NCBI RefSeq assembly: GCF_003663845.1
Contig: NZ_RCCA01000001.1
Coordinates: forward strand, 434,001 to 498,000
Length of the DNA stretch: 64,000 nucleotides
Direction: 5' to 3'
Origin: Chryseobacterium sp. 7
GTDB taxonomy: Bacteria; Bacteroidota; Bacteroidia; Flavobacteriales; Weeksellaceae
The notes under the pieces are model-generated. The model ran no database searches. It was not told where the DNA came from and worked only from the letters and a program-made list of their open reading frames with translations. The translations under genes and the position numbers were made by a program. Positions within the stretch are counted from its first letter, which is position 1. Each line of letters opens with the position of its first letter. Positions 63,148 to 64,000 of the stretch are shown piece after piece.

Positions 63148-63702
63148 ATGATAACAGATAAAGATTTAGAAATTTTATTTTATACTACTCCTGAAAAGTA
63201 CAGATTAACTGCACTTGATCAGGAAATACATGATCCTAATACATTGGAAAATATGAATAAAGAAGAACATTTGGAAGAATTGCTATTACAATGTTCTTTA
63301 AATGATTTACTGGCAACCATTGTCAAAGTATTCAAAAACAAATATGCTAATCCACTGCCTATCTGGACAGGAATTGTAGATTATGACATGAAAACAAAAA
63401 AAGAATCATCTAAAAGAAAAGATATCAAAAAAATACAATTTGATTTTAAAGATGGAGTAAAAACTGACTTCGGAGGAAATACTGAATATTTGGATAACTT
63501 ATTTATGGAGTTTCAAACGCCTTCTCAGGTTTTCAAAGATATGGTAAAAACTAATTTGCAAGGAAAGTCATTTACAGAAAATGAACAGAGTGATAAAACA
63601 ACTTTCGTTATTTCCAATAGTCCTATTTCAAAGATAGAAGTTACTCCTACTTCATTCCATATGTTCATAAATAAGAGTTCTTTCATAGATTACGGGCAAT
63701 AA
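63148..63702 (+). CDS. Candidate immunity protein
   Basis: 184 residues, soluble, rich in acidic and Lys residues, no signal peptide and no recognised family. It begins 2 nt after the JAMM-domain gene, shares its AT-rich composition and is a lone small gene before the next promoter. These facts fit a cognate immunity protein that would neutralise the toxin domain, though direct sequence evidence of function is absent. A chaperone or adaptor is the alternative. Confidence 0.6.
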   Translation: MITDKDLEILFYTTPEKYRLTALDQEIHDPNTLENMNKEEHLEELLLQCSLNDLLATIVKVFKNKYANPLPIWTGIVDYDMKTKKESSKRKDIKKIQFDFKDGVKTDFGGNTEYLDNLFMEFQTPSQVFKDMVKTNLQGKSFTENEQSDKTTFVISNSPISKIEVTPTSFHMFINKSSFIDYGQ

Positions 63703-63725
63703 GTTTATAATAAAAAAATAAAACA

Positions 63726-63759
63726 CGACACGTTTTGTCGCTTTAACCGCATATATTTG
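63726..63759 (+). promoter_or_regulatory. Palindromic regulon promoter, site 6 (WYL gene)
   Basis: CGACACGTTTTGTCG at 63726-63740, 11 nt, then TATATTTG at 63752-63759. The start of transcription falls near 63767, about 47 nt before the WYL gene start. An 8-codon frame (MKRSTAAP) at 63778-63804 contains the hairpin GCAGC-ACT-GCTGC. The site in front of the regulator suggests autoregulation. Confidence 0.75.
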
Positions 63760-63813
63760 TCTTATAAAACCTTACCATGAAACGCAGCACTGCTGCACCC
63801 TAAAAAAAGAGAA

Positions 63814-64000
63814 ATGAAGAAAGATTTTTATCTGACAAGATATGCCTTAATTATAAAAAGATTAGAAAGTTCTCCAGCTACTTATTCCCAGCTGGAGCAC
63901 TATCTTTTGAATTCTTTTGAATTCCAGGATGCCGATATCAAAAGTTATTCTATCCGTACCCTGCAGAGAGATATCCGCGAGATTTCTGATCTCTTCAATC
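63814..64000 (+). CDS. WYL-family transcriptional regulator, N-terminal part
   Basis: The window holds the first 62 residues (MKKDFYLTRYALIIKRLESS...IRTLQRDIREISDLFN). LTRYALIIKRL followed by TLQRDIREI is the winged-helix start of WYL-domain regulators. WYL proteins are ligand-responsive transcription factors, several of them linked to DNA damage or phage defence (PafBC, BrxR/CapW types). The gene lies behind promoter site 6, so it may regulate itself and the other sites. The WYL domain is outside the window. Confidence 0.82.
   Translation, partial: MKKDFYLTRYALIIKRLESSPATYSQLEHYLLNSFEFQDADIKSYSIRTLQRDIREISDLFN

Noticed and set aside
49885..63702. Ordinary prophage
   Set aside because: No integrase, terminase, portal, capsid or tape-measure-like gene is seen and no attachment-site repeats were noticed at the edges.

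Overview
The window is AT-rich DNA from a Bacteroidota bacterium, most likely a Chryseobacterium or a close Flavobacteriia relative. Supporting this: -7 promoter boxes of the TAnnTTTG type with little Shine-Dalgarno signal, a SusC/SusD pair, type IX secretion (T9SS) C-terminal sorting domains, a class 2 PyrD, and many family members typical of Chryseobacterium.

Region 1 (about 0-20.2 kb, minus strand) is a polysaccharide utilisation locus whose enzymes fit high-mannose N-glycans. An AraC regulator precedes SusC/SusD, an MFS transporter, a GH130 phosphorylase, a GH92 and a GH125 alpha-mannosidase, two tandem EndoH-like GH18 endoglycosidases, a ROK sugar kinase and a second GH92. The model is: release of the glycan by secreted GH18, import by SusCD, mannose trimming in the periplasm by GH92/GH125, then MFS import, phosphorolysis of Man-GlcNAc by GH130 and phosphorylation by the ROK kinase. 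Several hairpins between the genes suggest graded read-through.

Region 2 (20.4-46.5 kb) is mostly ordinary chromosome: AraC and OsmC; a TetR-thiolase-thioesterase-ketoacyl synthase operon with a clear operator; cupin, L,D-transpeptidase, MsrB, DUF445, PyrD, TruC and GlyRS; two paralogous secreted proteins; M48 protease, serine hydrolase, YdeI-like protein, an AraC/TPR regulator, and three C1q-like secreted proteins. Two intact insertion sequences are present: an 846-bp IS5-type element, and a 1.4-kb IS4-type element that landed exactly in the loop of the glyS terminator.

Region 3 (46.7-64 kb) is accessory and the most interesting part. It holds a UmuC polymerase, an Na+/H+ antiporter, an M15 peptidase, a patatin lipase, a small acidic protein, five tandem proteins sharing one N-terminal module of about 35 residues (four with BspA-type leucine-rich repeats, one phage-tail-fibre-like), a 1261-residue protein, a putative JAMM-metalloprotease toxin with a candidate immunity gene, and the start of a WYL-family regulator. 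Six copies of a palindromic element (CGWCANGTTYYGWCG) each lie exactly 11 nt upstream of a TAnnTTTG box. Five stand before genes of this region, including the WYL gene. The TGTCG-N11-TA geometry resembles the promoters used by the actinobacterial WYL activators PafBC. I propose a WYL-controlled regulon driving a phage-tail-like or surface antibacterial system. This is inference; the promoter motif and the shared modules are directly visible.
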